Source: Ambrosia x helenae (lineage: Eukaryota > Streptophyta > Magnoliopsida > Asterales > Asteraceae). From it: a stretch of DNA of 64,000 bases. Below, one piece after another: positions 1 to 9,959 of the stretch. The stretch is from NCBI GenBank assembly GCA_030844895.1, contig CM061231.1:88384706-88448705 (forward strand), in the 5' to 3' direction. Position numbers and translations under genes: made by a program. The notes under the pieces are model-generated. The model saw nothing but the letters and a program-made list of their open reading frames with translations. It did no database searches and was not told the origin of the DNA. Within the stretch, counting starts at the first letter, position 1, and each line of letters begins with the position of its first letter.

Positions 1-1873
1 ATGACCCGTCTGTTGGAAAAGGATGCACCGTTTGTGTTTGGTGCAGAATCTGTGAAAGCCTTCGGGCTTTTGAAATGTTTGCTTGTGGAGGCCCCTATAT
101 TGGTAGCACCCGACTGGGAGCTGCCATTCGAGATTATGTGCGACGCGAGTGACTTCGCGATAGGGGCGGTCTTGGGACAGCAGGAAGGACAAGCACTTCC
201 ACCCGATCTACTACGCTAGCAAGACTCTTCATGATGCTCAGGAGCATTACACCACCACAGAGAAAGAGCTTCTAGCTGTAGTATTTGCATTCGACAAGTT
301 TAGATCTTATTTGGTGCTGTCGAAGACCACTGTCTATACGGACCATGCAGCGATCCGATACCTTTTTAGCAAACAGGACGCAAAACCGCGCCTGATTAGG
401 TGGATCCTGTTGCTGCAGGAGTTCGATATAGAGATTCAGGACAAGAAGGGTGCCCTGAATGTTGCGGCTGACCATCGGTCCAGACTCGAGCATGAAGATG
501 CCGAGAACTCCGCGTGGGATACCATTAATGACAATTTTCCCCACGAGTTCCTGATGAGTGTCGAGTCGGTGGAAGATGTATCGCCATGGTTTGCGGATTT
601 TGCGAACTACCTCGCGTGCGGGATCCTTATCAAAGGATTGTCGCACCAGCATAAGTGGAAGTTCTTCGCGGACCTTAAGCATTACTTCTGGGATGACCCA
701 TTTTTGTTCCGGGTCGGGGCGGATCAGCTGGTTCGCCGTTGCGTGTTCGGGGTAGAGGCGGCGCAGATCTTGCGCGACTGTCACGAGGGGCCTACCGGAG
801 GTTACCATGGAGCGAATTACACTGCTAAAAAAGTGTTAGACTCCGGGTTTTACTGGCCCACACTCTTTCGTGACTCTCAGATATTGGTTGGTGCATGTGA
901 TTCGTGCCAGAGGGCGACGAACATATCGGCACGCGACCAAATGCCGCATAACCCCATCCAAGTATGTTAAGTCTTTGACATTTGGGGCATTGACTTCATG
1001 GGACCATTCCCCTCCTCACGGGGTAATCGATATATACTCGTGGTTGTTGATTACGTTTCAAAGTGGGCCGAGGCGCAAGCCTTACCCACAAATGATGCCC
1101 GAGTTGTAGTGAGGTTTGTTAGGAGCTTGTTCTCGCGGTTTGGTGCCCCAAAGGCACTGATTAGTGATCGTGGTACACATTTCTGCAATGCGCAGCTTGA
1201 TCGCGCGTTAGCACGTTATGGTGTCCACCACAGATTATCCACCCCGTATCATCCACAGACAAGTGGACAGGTGGAGGTCACTAACCGTGGATTGAAGCGA
1301 ATCCTTGAGCGGTCAGTTAATCAAAACCGCAAGGATTGGGCGGACAAGCTTGATGACGCGTTATGGGCCTTTAGGACTGCCTACAAGACGCCTATTGGGA
1401 CGACTCCCTTTCGGCTTGTCTATGGCAAGGCGTGTCATCTCCCTGTCGAGTTAGAACATAAGGCATTATGGGCTCTTAAAACAGCGAATTTGGATCTTAA
1501 GACCGGGGGTGAGACCCGTTTCTTGCAGATCCATGAGCTAGAAGAGCTTAGGCAACAAGCCTATGAGAGCTCGATATTATATAAAGAGTGCACAAAGAGA
1601 TTGCACGACAGTCGCCTGAGACACCGAGAAGATTTTCAGGTAGGCGACTTGGTCCTGCTTTACAACTCACGCCTACGTCTCTTTCCAGGAAAGTTGAAAT
1701 CCCGATGGACAGGACCGTAGACTGTTAAGGAAGTATATCCTTACGGAACTGTCTCGATTGAAAATTCGGAGGGTGTGACTTTCAAAGTCAACGGTCATCG
1801 CCTGAAAGTCTACATTGACGGGTCGGTTGACAAATCCGTGGAGATGATCGATCTCTACGACCCGCGCGCCTAA
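1..1873 (+). pseudogene. pol: Pol remnant: RT end, RNase H, zinc-binding domain and integrase
   Basis: Frame 1 (1 to about 185) gives the RT connection and the first RNase H motif ([13 protein letters not shown]). A frameshift near 185 moves the reading to frame 2, which holds [16 protein letters not shown] and [10 protein letters not shown] of RNase H. An HHCC zinc-binding stretch follows at about 770-920. The integrase core keeps all three acidic residues: Asp at 992-994, Asp at 1166-1168 (SDRGTHF) and Glu at 1274-1276, with the usual 35 residues between the last two. The C-terminal part has [14 protein letters not shown] and ends at a stop at 1871-1873. In-frame stops at 968-970 and 1718-1720 plus the frameshift make it non-functional as it stands. 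Lineage by motif recall; RNase H/integrase identity is sure. Confidence 0.92.
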
Positions 1874-1886
1874 TAAGTGTGGGGAA
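1874..1886 (+). other. Polypurine-like motif just after pol
   Basis: AAGTGTGGGGAAG begins directly after the pol stop codon. The same core AAGTGTGGGGA recurs at 4630, at the true polypurine tract at 5895, and three times in the element at the right edge. No hairpin precedes this copy. Confidence 0.5.
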
Positions 1887-2152
1887 GTGAGTCTAGCTAG
1901 CGACTCGTTAATAAATATAGCACGGCGTGTATGGGCGCGCCAAAGGGTAAATATGTAATTAGTGTAAATATTCATTGCTTTTTGTATTTTAACGTTGTTT
2001 CGAGTCATGTGCAGGTTCGTACGAGTATGATCCGAGTCGGAAGGACCAATGAAGCGCAAATAGTCGCCAAACAGGTTTAACTTAGCTATAATGATGATTT
2101 CGGACAAAATAGGACACTTACAGCCTCGAAACTGCAAGTCTGCAGGTCGTGC

Positions 2153-2270
2153 ATGGTCAAGCGCACTCCCGTGCAGCTGACCGTGCATCACCCAGTGCAC
2201 TGGGGGTGCAAGGGGTAGTGCGAAGGATGTGCACGGTCATGCGCACGACCGTGCGGCAGACCGTGAGGGC
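2153..2270 (+). repeat. Cluster of short GC-rich inverted repeats, copy 1
   Basis: Variants of GTGCACGGTCGTGC and its reverse complement are packed here, for example GTGCACGGTCATGCGCACGACCGTGC near 2229. The surrounding DNA is AT-rich. The cluster lies just upstream of the TATA-like box at 2297. Related clusters occur at 2706-2868 and in the 3' LTR at 6117-6472. Confidence 0.75.
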
Positions 2271-2296
2271 CAAAACGCCCAGCCCAATTTCATGGG

Positions 2297-2304
2297 TATT
2301 TAAA
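2297..2304 (+). promoter_or_regulatory. Putative internal promoter of the env-like ORF
   Basis: TATTTAAA lies about 30 bases after a palindrome cluster. It is followed by an untranslated stretch and by a possible splice donor (AAG|GTACGA, intron from 2434). A good acceptor (TGCATGCAG) ends at 2959, directly before the ATG at 2960. The layout copies that of the 3' LTR (cluster, then TATAAAA at 6482). This is inference from motifs only. Confidence 0.4.
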
Positions 2305-2705
2305 CATCCTTAACCACATAACCCTAAAAACATAAGCACTACCAGCTGCACCCTCGTTCCACACTTCAAAAAAACCGATTGATCATCATCTTTAGCCTAG
2401 AATCTTCAATCCTTTCCTCCCAAATCAACCAAGGTACGAATCCCTTCATAATTTTGCACTTGTATTTTGAATTTTTAGATTAAATGTGTTCTATTTTCGT
2501 ATTTTAGGGCAAGATTTGGGGGTTCTCTTCATAAAATTTAATAAACCCACTAATTTTGTTTAGTTTTTAGTTTAAAGTAGTTTTTATTTTTGTTGTTGTT
2601 GATGTTGATGTTGAAACCGTGCACACCCAGGCCCAAATCATTGTCATTATGAGTTTATTTGAAAGATATAAGAGATTTGGGTGCTGTTGTGAAATTTTTT
2701 GAAAT

Positions 2706-2868
2706 TCTGGGAGTGTGCACGGTCAGCTGCACGGTCGTGCGCATGACCGTGCGGGCCAAGAAAGTAGGCTGCACTGCCAGTGCAACCCGGCGTGCAGCCT
2801 CTGACCTGACAAATGACCAAGGGTGCACGACCGTGCACCATAAGCGCACGGCCGTGCATCAGTTGCAG
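2706..2868 (+). repeat. Cluster of short GC-rich inverted repeats, copy 2
   Basis: It has the same vocabulary as copy 1: GTGCACGGTC, GCACGGTCGTGC, GGTGCACGACCGTGCACC and GCACGGCCGTGC. The block also holds CTGCACTGCCAGTGCAACC, which reappears near 6180 in the 3' LTR. It lies inside the predicted leader intron (2434-2959) of the env-like ORF. Confidence 0.75.
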
Positions 2869-2959
2869 ATTCGGGTCAGAATGCGTACAGGTCCGTTTTG
2901 GACATCCGGGACCTCCGTTTTTTGTGTACTAACAGTTGTATATTAATTTTTGCATGCAG

Positions 2960-4261
2960 ATGGCGCACGTCTACCTCGGCTTTGACAACCGTGACAAAAG
3001 GGAAAGGCCATGTATCGACAAGTTCATGAAGCTCTGGGCTAGGAGGAACTCATTCGGTGTTCCTATTCCGCATAACTTAGACCTACTCACCGCGTTGAAT
3101 CAGCGTGAAAGATATGATGGATTTGTCTCGCCACAGATGGCGAAACTGTTGAGTATAAACCAGCCTGTCTAGAGGGAAATTACAATCGAGTTCTTATCAT
3201 CCTTCTCCTACAAAAAAACAAAGGAGGGGTTGTATAAGGACTTCCATTCGAAAGACATTCGATTTAGGCTTTGTGGACAATGGTATCATTGGTCGGTTGC
3301 GCGACTGGGAAGGAGGCTCGGGATCTATGAGCACTTGGAGACCGACTCTGAAGATTTTTGCAGGATCCACAGCTTCGTGGATAATGCCGAGCGGGCCGCA
3401 TTTTGGGCATCCATTGCCGTTGGTGGACCTTATAATCCAAGGTCTGCCAAGGCCACTAGGATTAAGGACCCACTACTCCGCCTCTTGCACCATGTGCTCA
3501 GCCACACGATCTGTGGCCGAAAGGACAGTTCGGGGAACTGTCCCACTCCCGATCTTCTCTATTTGTATCATTTTTATGAGGGTGCCCCGCTGAACTTGGC
3601 CGCACGGATGGCCGAGTTCTTTCTCACTGCTGGGGGCACCAAGGACGGGAGTGAGATCCATGGGGGGGGGGAGTATGTCACCCAGATCGCAGTGGCGTTG
3701 GGAGTTCTGACCGACAAGGTCAGAGCCACGCTGACATTGGAAACTAATGGGGTTATGCTGGACTTTAGATCACTCAGGGCTCAGAACCTGCTAGCTGACA
3801 CGAACGGGGGTCCACGACTTATTAGCCAGGATATTATATGGGACCCCGTGCCACCAGAGGAGGAGGAGGATGAGGAGATGCAAGAGCAGCACGCAGGAGG
3901 CGGTGGTGACGCGCCACACGACATTCCACACCACTCTCCTCAGCACTTCCAGCCCCAGGACCAGCAGTGGCCTCCAGGCATCCCGACATACCCTGAGTTC
4001 TACCAGCGGTTCCAGGCGATGGAGCTGAACATGCACAACATCGGTGCAAACCAGGTGGAGATCAGGCAGGACCAGCAGTACATGCGGTCCACTATGGTTC
4101 GTGTACAGCAGGATGTCAGGCATAGTTTTCAGTACCTTTTCGCTGGGTTAGAGCAGGTGCATCCGGGTTATTTCAGTAACCCTCCCTCATTCCCTTATGG
4201 TGCTCCTGGCGACCAGCCAGGAAGCTCCGGTCAGCACCACGGGGACGATGCCGACCAGTAG
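2960..4261 (+). pseudogene. Athila env-like / ORF-1 family protein, one in-frame stop
   Basis: The reading frame runs 434 codons from the ATG at 2960 to the stop at 4259-4261 and is broken once, by TAG at 3170-3172. The middle part (YHWSVARLGRRLGIYEHLE, then WASIAVGG and DPLLRLLHHVLSHTICGRKD) fits the Arabidopsis retrotransposon ORF-1 (ATHILA) family that lies between pol and the 3' LTR. The second half has an acidic run (EEEEDEEMQEQ), then a His/Gln/Pro-rich tail. I see no clear signal peptide or transmembrane segment, so 'env' refers to position only. The start is chosen because the ATG follows a splice-acceptor-like CAG and opens the frame with MAHVYLGFDNRDKRERP. Confidence 0.72.
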
Positions 4262-4605
4262 CCACGACCATCTATTGCATGCATTTGTTAGTACTTCTTT
4301 TATTTTATTTCATGCTTTCAGTACTGCATTTTCGGGTCTGCGTACCCAAGACTTTTTAGTATTTGTAGTTGAACTATTTCTTTTCCTTATTTCAGTATGT
4401 TAGCTTATTTTATTTTGCTTTGTGGATGTGAATGATGGGTTTGATGAGTTTGTTTGTGTCAAGAATGTTGATTATGCAGGTAACTGGCGAGCACCGTTAT
4501 CGGGGCTCATGCCGTCTATTTACCCGGGGCGTTTCTTCTACACAAGGGGAGTATTATTCTCCTTTTCCCACTATAGATAGCTAATTCATAAACGCTTTCT
4601 ATTGT

Positions 4606-4643
4606 CACATTGGGGACAATGTGAATTTCAAGTGTGGGGAGGG
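4606..4643 (+). promoter_or_regulatory. Hairpin plus polypurine-like tract
   Basis: CACATTG-GGGA-CAATGTG (4606-4623) is a perfect 7-bp stem with a 4-base loop. It is followed 6 bases later by AAGTGTGGGGAGGG (4630-4643). The same arrangement precedes the true polypurine tract at 5871-5908. It may be an additional priming site or a relic of an older end; the function is inferred. Confidence 0.55.
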
Positions 4644-5870
4644 ATTATATCTGATATGTTTGTCCTCTTGTATATATATATATATATATAAAAAAACCTT
4701 ATAAGTAAATATATGTGTGTATATATATATATATATTCATACAAACATCAAGCCTAACTAATTTTTGATAAAAATAACTTGAGGCGCGACAAACAGATGA
4801 GATACGAGCGTGTTAGATTCGTACACTTTCACCCATTTCCTTCCGGTTACGTGAGCGTTTGAGCCTTAGAATAGATTACATTTCTTTGACATACTTGCGA
4901 GTGAGCCGGATGTTTTGTGCAGTTTAGAACTTGTCACTAGTATACTTGTTTAGACCAGATACGTGTGAGATTGTACGAACATGATTGAGGCATTTAGGAT
5001 ACCCTTTGATTTAGCCTTTTCTTTTCGTTCTATCTGTTTCCCGCACCCATATATTATCTACTAGTTAACCATGTTGAACCTAATCCCGTGTTTTTCTTAT
5101 TTACCACACCATTTCACCACTAAAACCAAACAACCTTTTTCTTTTAAAACCCCTGTGTTAGAACTCGGTCTAGGTTATTCTTTAACTTGTTTATGTATTG
5201 TAAATAGTTCATTCTCGGGTATATCTGTTTAGAACCCGTATGTTGATATTATTTCAGTTTCGTTCATTATATATATCATAGATGTATATGTTAAAAAAAA
5301 TCCAGAAAAATAGAACACCCTAAAATAGGGTGAATTAGCAGTATTCGAGCAGTTTTTAGAGCTTTAAAGTTAATAATTATAAGTTAGCTCGATTTAAAAT
5401 AAAAATCGCCTATATTCGCGTTTGTGTTGTACAGTTGTATTAGTTGATATTATTTAGACATAACCGCCGAGTTTTAGCCGATTCGTCACTGTAAATATCC
5501 ATTCCATACCCTTACCTTTGCCTGATATTACAACCCGTACAAGACCTCTTGATTTGTGCCTTTTCACACGTTAGTTGGTGAAGATTAGATCTTTTGACAA
5601 GCTTATGATATTGCACGATTCATTGTCTTGGCAATGGAGCGATTTACACATACACATTGCACGTATGTATCAGAAATAAAACCGAGTGTGTGTGAACATT
5701 GTGAGTCGTGTACGGGTTTGCGCGTTCATAGATCGGAAGTGAGTCGTTGCTTTTTAGTTATCTTATCACCTGTTTATATATCTTTGTCGGCTTGTCTATT
5801 AATGTCTGTACAGGTTATATTTTGTCTTTATTGCCACTTGGCGAGTTTTTCGTTTATTTCTGTTTAGTCG

Positions 5871-5909
5871 TTTGCTTGAGGACAAGCAAAGTTCAAGTGT
5901 GGGGAGGTT
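5871..5909 (+). promoter_or_regulatory. Polypurine tract with upstream hairpin
   Basis: TTTGCTTG-AGGA-CAAGCAAA (5871-5890) is a perfect 8-bp stem with a 4-base loop. AAGTGTGGGGAGGT follows and abuts the LTR start TGATATACG at 5910. This is the plus-strand primer position expected for an LTR retrotransposon. Confidence 0.75.
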
Positions 5910-6116
5910 TGATATACGTTAAAATATACATATTTAAGTCCCCGATTTATCTCCCAAATTACGCGTTTTCGACCATAATTGCACGAATTCGGTACTTAAC
6001 CGCTTCATATGTTTATTGCAGGTCTTAAAAAACGTCCCACGAGCAAAGTCGAAGAAACCGGGCGAAAATCAGACAAGACGGAAAGTTTCTGCAAAATCAG
6101 CTAAGTCTGGAAATAG

Positions 6117-6472
6117 TGCACGGTCGTGCACCCCAGGTGCACGCCCGTGCGGGCTCATGTTACTCGGACACAGACGAACTGCACTGCCAGTGCGACCTGG
6201 CGTGCAGCTAATGTTCCCGGGCACCCTGATCAGCACTCCCGTGCGGGTGCCCGTGCGACTCAAACTTCTCGGGTGCACTGCCAGTGCACCAAGCAGTGCA
6301 CCATCAGCACTCGGCCACAACCAGACCCGCACGACCGTGCACCTATGGTGCACGACCGTGCGGAATATCTAGATATTTCCAGAAACGAGCCAGGCCACTT
6401 GCCCACTTGCACGTCACTCAACTTGATAAAGTGCACGGCCGTGCACTTTATGCGCACGGCCGTGCACAAAAT
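6117..6472 (+). repeat. Cluster of GC-rich inverted repeats directly upstream of the LTR TATA box
   Basis: Many copies of GTGCACGGTCGTGCAC-like words, for example GTGCACGGCCGTGCAC near 6431 and GCGCACGGCCGTGCAC near 6452, lie in 350 bases. They end about 10 bases before TATAAAA at 6482. The words match the internal clusters at 2153 and 2706. Confidence 0.8.
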
Positions 6473-6481
6473 CAAACTTTC

Positions 6482-6488
6482 TATAAAA
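6482..6488 (+). promoter_or_regulatory. LTR TATA box
   Basis: TATAAAA lies about 570 bases into the LTR, the usual place for the U3/R boundary in a long plant LTR. The palindrome cluster sits directly upstream. Confidence 0.55.
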
Positions 6489-7784
6489 ACAGAGCAAAAC
6501 CCACTGATCAAATATTGGGTGGTCTCTGGGTGATTTGGGGCGAATTTCTGGACCTGTGAGCTGCTGCAAAGGCGAGGAACGAGCTCGGGAACTCATCCGG
6601 ATCATCGATCATCATCCAATCCATCACATTCAAGTTTTATGGTTTGATCAATTAAGCTTTTAGTTGATTCAAATCTGTTTGTTTTAGCTTGTTTGTGTTG
6701 TTTATGTAGTACATTATCGTCTAGTAATCTTGTTTAGTAATTGTTAGTAGAAAAAACAATCGCTAGTATGTAATCTTATTTTGTATAAATTTGGCGTTTT
6801 TCATGTTTAGATCTTGATGATCATAGCGCAACCTTGTTTCGTTGTTGATGGATTTGTAGCTGTATTTGAATGACTTTAGCGATTGTCGAATGTGTTAGGC
6901 GGATAAATGTTGAAAACCGTCCGTTTAATCGTCCGGTAGTAGACTAGTTAACTTGTTAAATAGTTTATGCCATGAAACTGTAACCGAGTATTGGTTTGGT
7001 TAAAGTCAGTCGAATAACGGTTAAAAATGCTTACCGGCACGTAAAAAGGTTTAAAAAGCCTAATGGTGCCGTTACTAGTCTTTGACACGGTTAATGATCT
7101 TTGGTAGTTATTTTGGTAAAAATAGCGATCTTAGTAGATCTGGGTTCAAAGTTGGTAAAATGGAATAGGTTGTGAAATGCTCTACTTTATGCTAGTTTAG
7201 GCGGCTGTATTGTGTATTCGGTATCGCTTTCCTGAATTAGTGAGGTTAGAATACTCTTAACCGATGACTAACTTATCTTCAGAAGATCTGCGTGAGATTA
7301 TATCAGCTGCTCGCTAATAAACGACTTGAAGCGGTTAACGTGTGTATTCGTGTTAAGTTTCTGTATAGTTGTCATGTTAAGATGCCCGAAAGGGACACTA
7401 ACTGTCGGAAAATGGGAATGTTGATCACACGCCTGTATTACTTATTATATTTAGATAACATGCTAGGATTGGTAAATTATAGTTTATATAGTTATATTTT
7501 GTATTTGGAGTCTTACATATGTTATTTTTGTGTCTTAGAATTAAAGTAGTTAAAAACAACAAACTCAACTTATCTTTTCCTACTGGTAAATCGGGGACAG
7601 AGTTTTAGTATTACTGCTCTGCGCGCGTCCATGGATCGATATCTGGTTCTTATCTGTACGTTACTACATATATGACAGGGTACACTTGCCCTATTATGTG
7701 TGTTTTAATATTAAGGTCTAAACCATTTTTATAAATATTAAAGCAAAACGTGTGTTTATTCATTGTAAAATTATGTGTATATCC

Positions 7785-8419
7785 GCACACGTTAGTAGGT
7801 GTTTCTAGTCGTCAGACATAGTACAGGCGAATACGTGCTGCAACACTACTCGCCTAAAATACATGCGAGTACATCCTACTCGCATGTTGTAACTAGCGAG
7901 TAGGCTATCTAGTATGCTGTAACTAGTGAGTAGGCTATCTAGTATGTTGTAACTAGTGAGTAGGCTATCTAGTATGTTGTAACTAGTGAGTAGGCTATCT
8001 AGTATGTTGTAATCGCCTGTTATGCTCCCTACTCGCCAATAGCATGAATTTTGGGTTTTTGATGCGTTAAACACTATTTTAACACATATAAACACGTATT
8101 TACATACCGACAAGTCATATCATGATTATAAACACATAATGCATGATAACTAACATGTTCACATCCGTTCACCAATTCCCAGGACTCGAGACTTGCGTGT
8201 GTGCGAGAAACCCGACGATTCCACGAATCACCAATCCTTGTACACATGGTAACGGACCGACTCCCAATGATCCCGTGGATCATTGTAACGACTCCCAATG
8301 ATTCCCAGAACCATCATAACGAATCAACTGACCCAGCTAAGTATGTAATATGCATGACTCGCTAAGGTAGACTTACTAGTTTGACGAAAGTTATTAACCG
8401 AAGTTTGCCGGGTGTCACA
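7785..8419 (-). repeat. Remnant of a TGTGACACCC-family LTR (minus strand), cut by the Athila insertion
   Basis: It ends at 8419 with GCCGGGTGTCACA, the reverse complement of TGTGACACCCGGC at 53984. The next words on the minus strand (AAGTCTACCTTAGCG, and GATCATTGGGAGTC repeated twice) match the LTRs at 43921 and 53984. The rest of this LTR should lie left of the Athila element, outside the window. It carries the 30-bp tandem repeat at 7888-8007. Confidence 0.75.
7888..8007. repeat. 30-bp tandem repeat, four units, with GCGAGTAG motifs
   Basis: The unit starts TGTAACTAGTGAGTAGGCTA. Units lie at 7888, 7918, 7948 and 7978, with a partial fifth. Flanking copies of CTACTCGC and GCGAGTA on both strands (7850-7885 and 8028-8036) extend the cluster. 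It occupies the same place in the LTR as the GGTCGAA cluster of the sister LTRs. Confidence 0.85.
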
Positions 8420-9959
8420 GTTGTAAACGGATGTTATCAAACAACTGTAATCAATTACAATTTTCAACTAAAGAATGATGTCACCAGAGCTTTAAAACAA
8501 ACTTTGCAAAACTTAACTTGTAATCAATATCTAACAAAATAACTATAAATTTAAATTAGATCAGTCTTTTCAAAATCATAATTACAAACAGTCGACACAG
8601 CCCTAAAAGTCTATTATGAGCACTGTACAAACGAAGGATCTAGATGGAAAGATACCATAAATTTAAACCTTATTATTTTTTATATTAGTTAAACAATTAA
8701 AAATATTGTTCTTACAAATGATTTGAAGTCTTTTATTGTTCCTATAACTTTAAATATATATTTTAGGACAATAAAAATTCTAGAAAAATATCACCATCTA
8801 TAAAACATGTAATTATAGTTTTTATTGACGACTTATTATGTTTTAAATAAATAATATATCTATGACAAACTTTTTTAAGAAATGACATGAAATATACTCA
8901 CTGTAACTAATATTTAAATATATGTAAACTGAATATTTACATATAAGTCAATTATGTTATTATAACCATCTGTTTAAATTATTAATATGAATATTATCAT
9001 TATGTTCAATGTCCTAATAATAACTTTGGTATAGAAACTTATTCTAAGTTAAAGTTATACAATATTTCTTGAGTTGTTAATGGATGTTATCAAACAACTG
9101 TGATCAATTACAATTTTCAACTAAAGAATGATGTCACGAGAGTCTTAAAACAGACTTTGCAGAACTTAACTTGTAGTCAATATTCATAACGTATTATGTT
9201 ATAAATTATTAATATTAACATTATCATTAGTTTCAACATCGTAATTATAAACATTCATATACAAACCGATTCTATGTGGAAAGCTATACAAAATTTAATG
9301 ACTTCGCAACAAATGTTTTCAAATAAATGTGATAGATTAGAATTTTCAACTGAAGGATGATGTAACCAGATTTTTAAAACAGAGTTTGTAAAACCTAACT
9401 TGAAATCAATATCTAAAGAAATAACTATAAAATTAAATTAAAGCAGTCTTTTCAAATTCATAACTACAAAAAGTAGACACGGTCCCAAAAGACTTTCATG
9501 GCCACTGTACAGCTGAACAATCTAGATGGAAAGTTATCATAAATTTACACATTATTCTTTTTGTATTAAGTAAAGAATTAAAACTATTGTTTTTACAAAT
9601 GATTTGAAGTCTTTTATTGTTCCTATAACTAAAAAAAAATGAACATATATTTTAGCAATAAAAATTCTATAAAAATAGCAGCATCTATGATACAGGTAAT
9701 TATAGTTTTTATTAACGACTTATTATGTTTAAAATAAATAATATTTCCATGACAAAATTTTTTAAGAAATGACATGAAATATACTCACTGTAATTAATGA
9801 CATGAAATATAAGTCACTTAAGTTATTATAACCATCTATTCAAATTAATAGTATTAATATTATCATTATTTTCAATGTCCTAACAATAACTTTTGAATAG
9901 AAACCTATTATAAGTTCAAGGTATACAATATTTCATGACTTGTCAACGGATGTTGCAAA
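8420..9959. repeat. AT-rich satellite array, block 1
   Basis: Monomers of about 659 bp begin near 8420, 9073, 9305 and 9942 with GTTGT(A/C)AA(C/T)GGATGTTATC-like words. The monomer at 9073 has a large internal deletion (about 430 bp). The last one is cut at 9959 by the LTR element at 9960 and continues at 18822. No coding sequence. Confidence 0.88.

Larger units (their letters stand above)
4262..5909 (+). other. Non-coding 3' region of the Athila element
   Basis: No coding sequence seen. It holds a polypurine-like motif with hairpin at 4606-4643, short TA microsatellites near 4671 and 4721, and the true polypurine tract at its right end. The ORFs at 5628-6028 lack any recognisable family feature. 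Confidence 0.6.
1..7784 (+). mobile_element. Athila-type Ty3 LTR retrotransposon, 3' part (5' part lies outside the window)
   Basis: The order is the end of reverse transcriptase/RNase H, integrase, a spacer, an env-like ORF, a polypurine tract, then the 3' LTR. An extra ORF after integrase and the integrase tail with [14 protein letters not shown] are typical of the Athila lineage. The element is decayed: a frameshift near base 185 and in-frame stops at 968-970, 1718-1720 and 3170-3172. It appears to sit inside a minus-strand LTR remnant (7785-8419). The 5' LTR, gag and protease would lie left of the window, so the target duplication cannot be tested. Confidence 0.85.
5910..7784 (+). repeat. 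3' LTR of the Athila-type element
   Basis: It starts with TGATATAC right after the polypurine tract. The right end is set where GTATATC, the near-complement of the start, occurs (7777-7783); the last base would be mutated, so the end is uncertain by tens of bases. Inside are the palindrome cluster at 6117-6472 and TATAAAA at 6482-6488. Near 7678 lies TACACTTGCC, which also occurs near the end of the other Athila-like LTRs here. No coding sequence is supported. Confidence 0.65.

Noticed and set aside
2153..2868. CRISPR-like array
   Set aside because: The words are palindromic but irregularly spaced, have no unique spacers of constant length, and lie in a plant retrotransposon.
6069..6605. Several overlapping ORFs on both strands in the 3' LTR
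   Set aside because: The palindrome cluster is GC-rich and free of stops in several frames at once; codon content follows the repeat words, and no family is recognisable.
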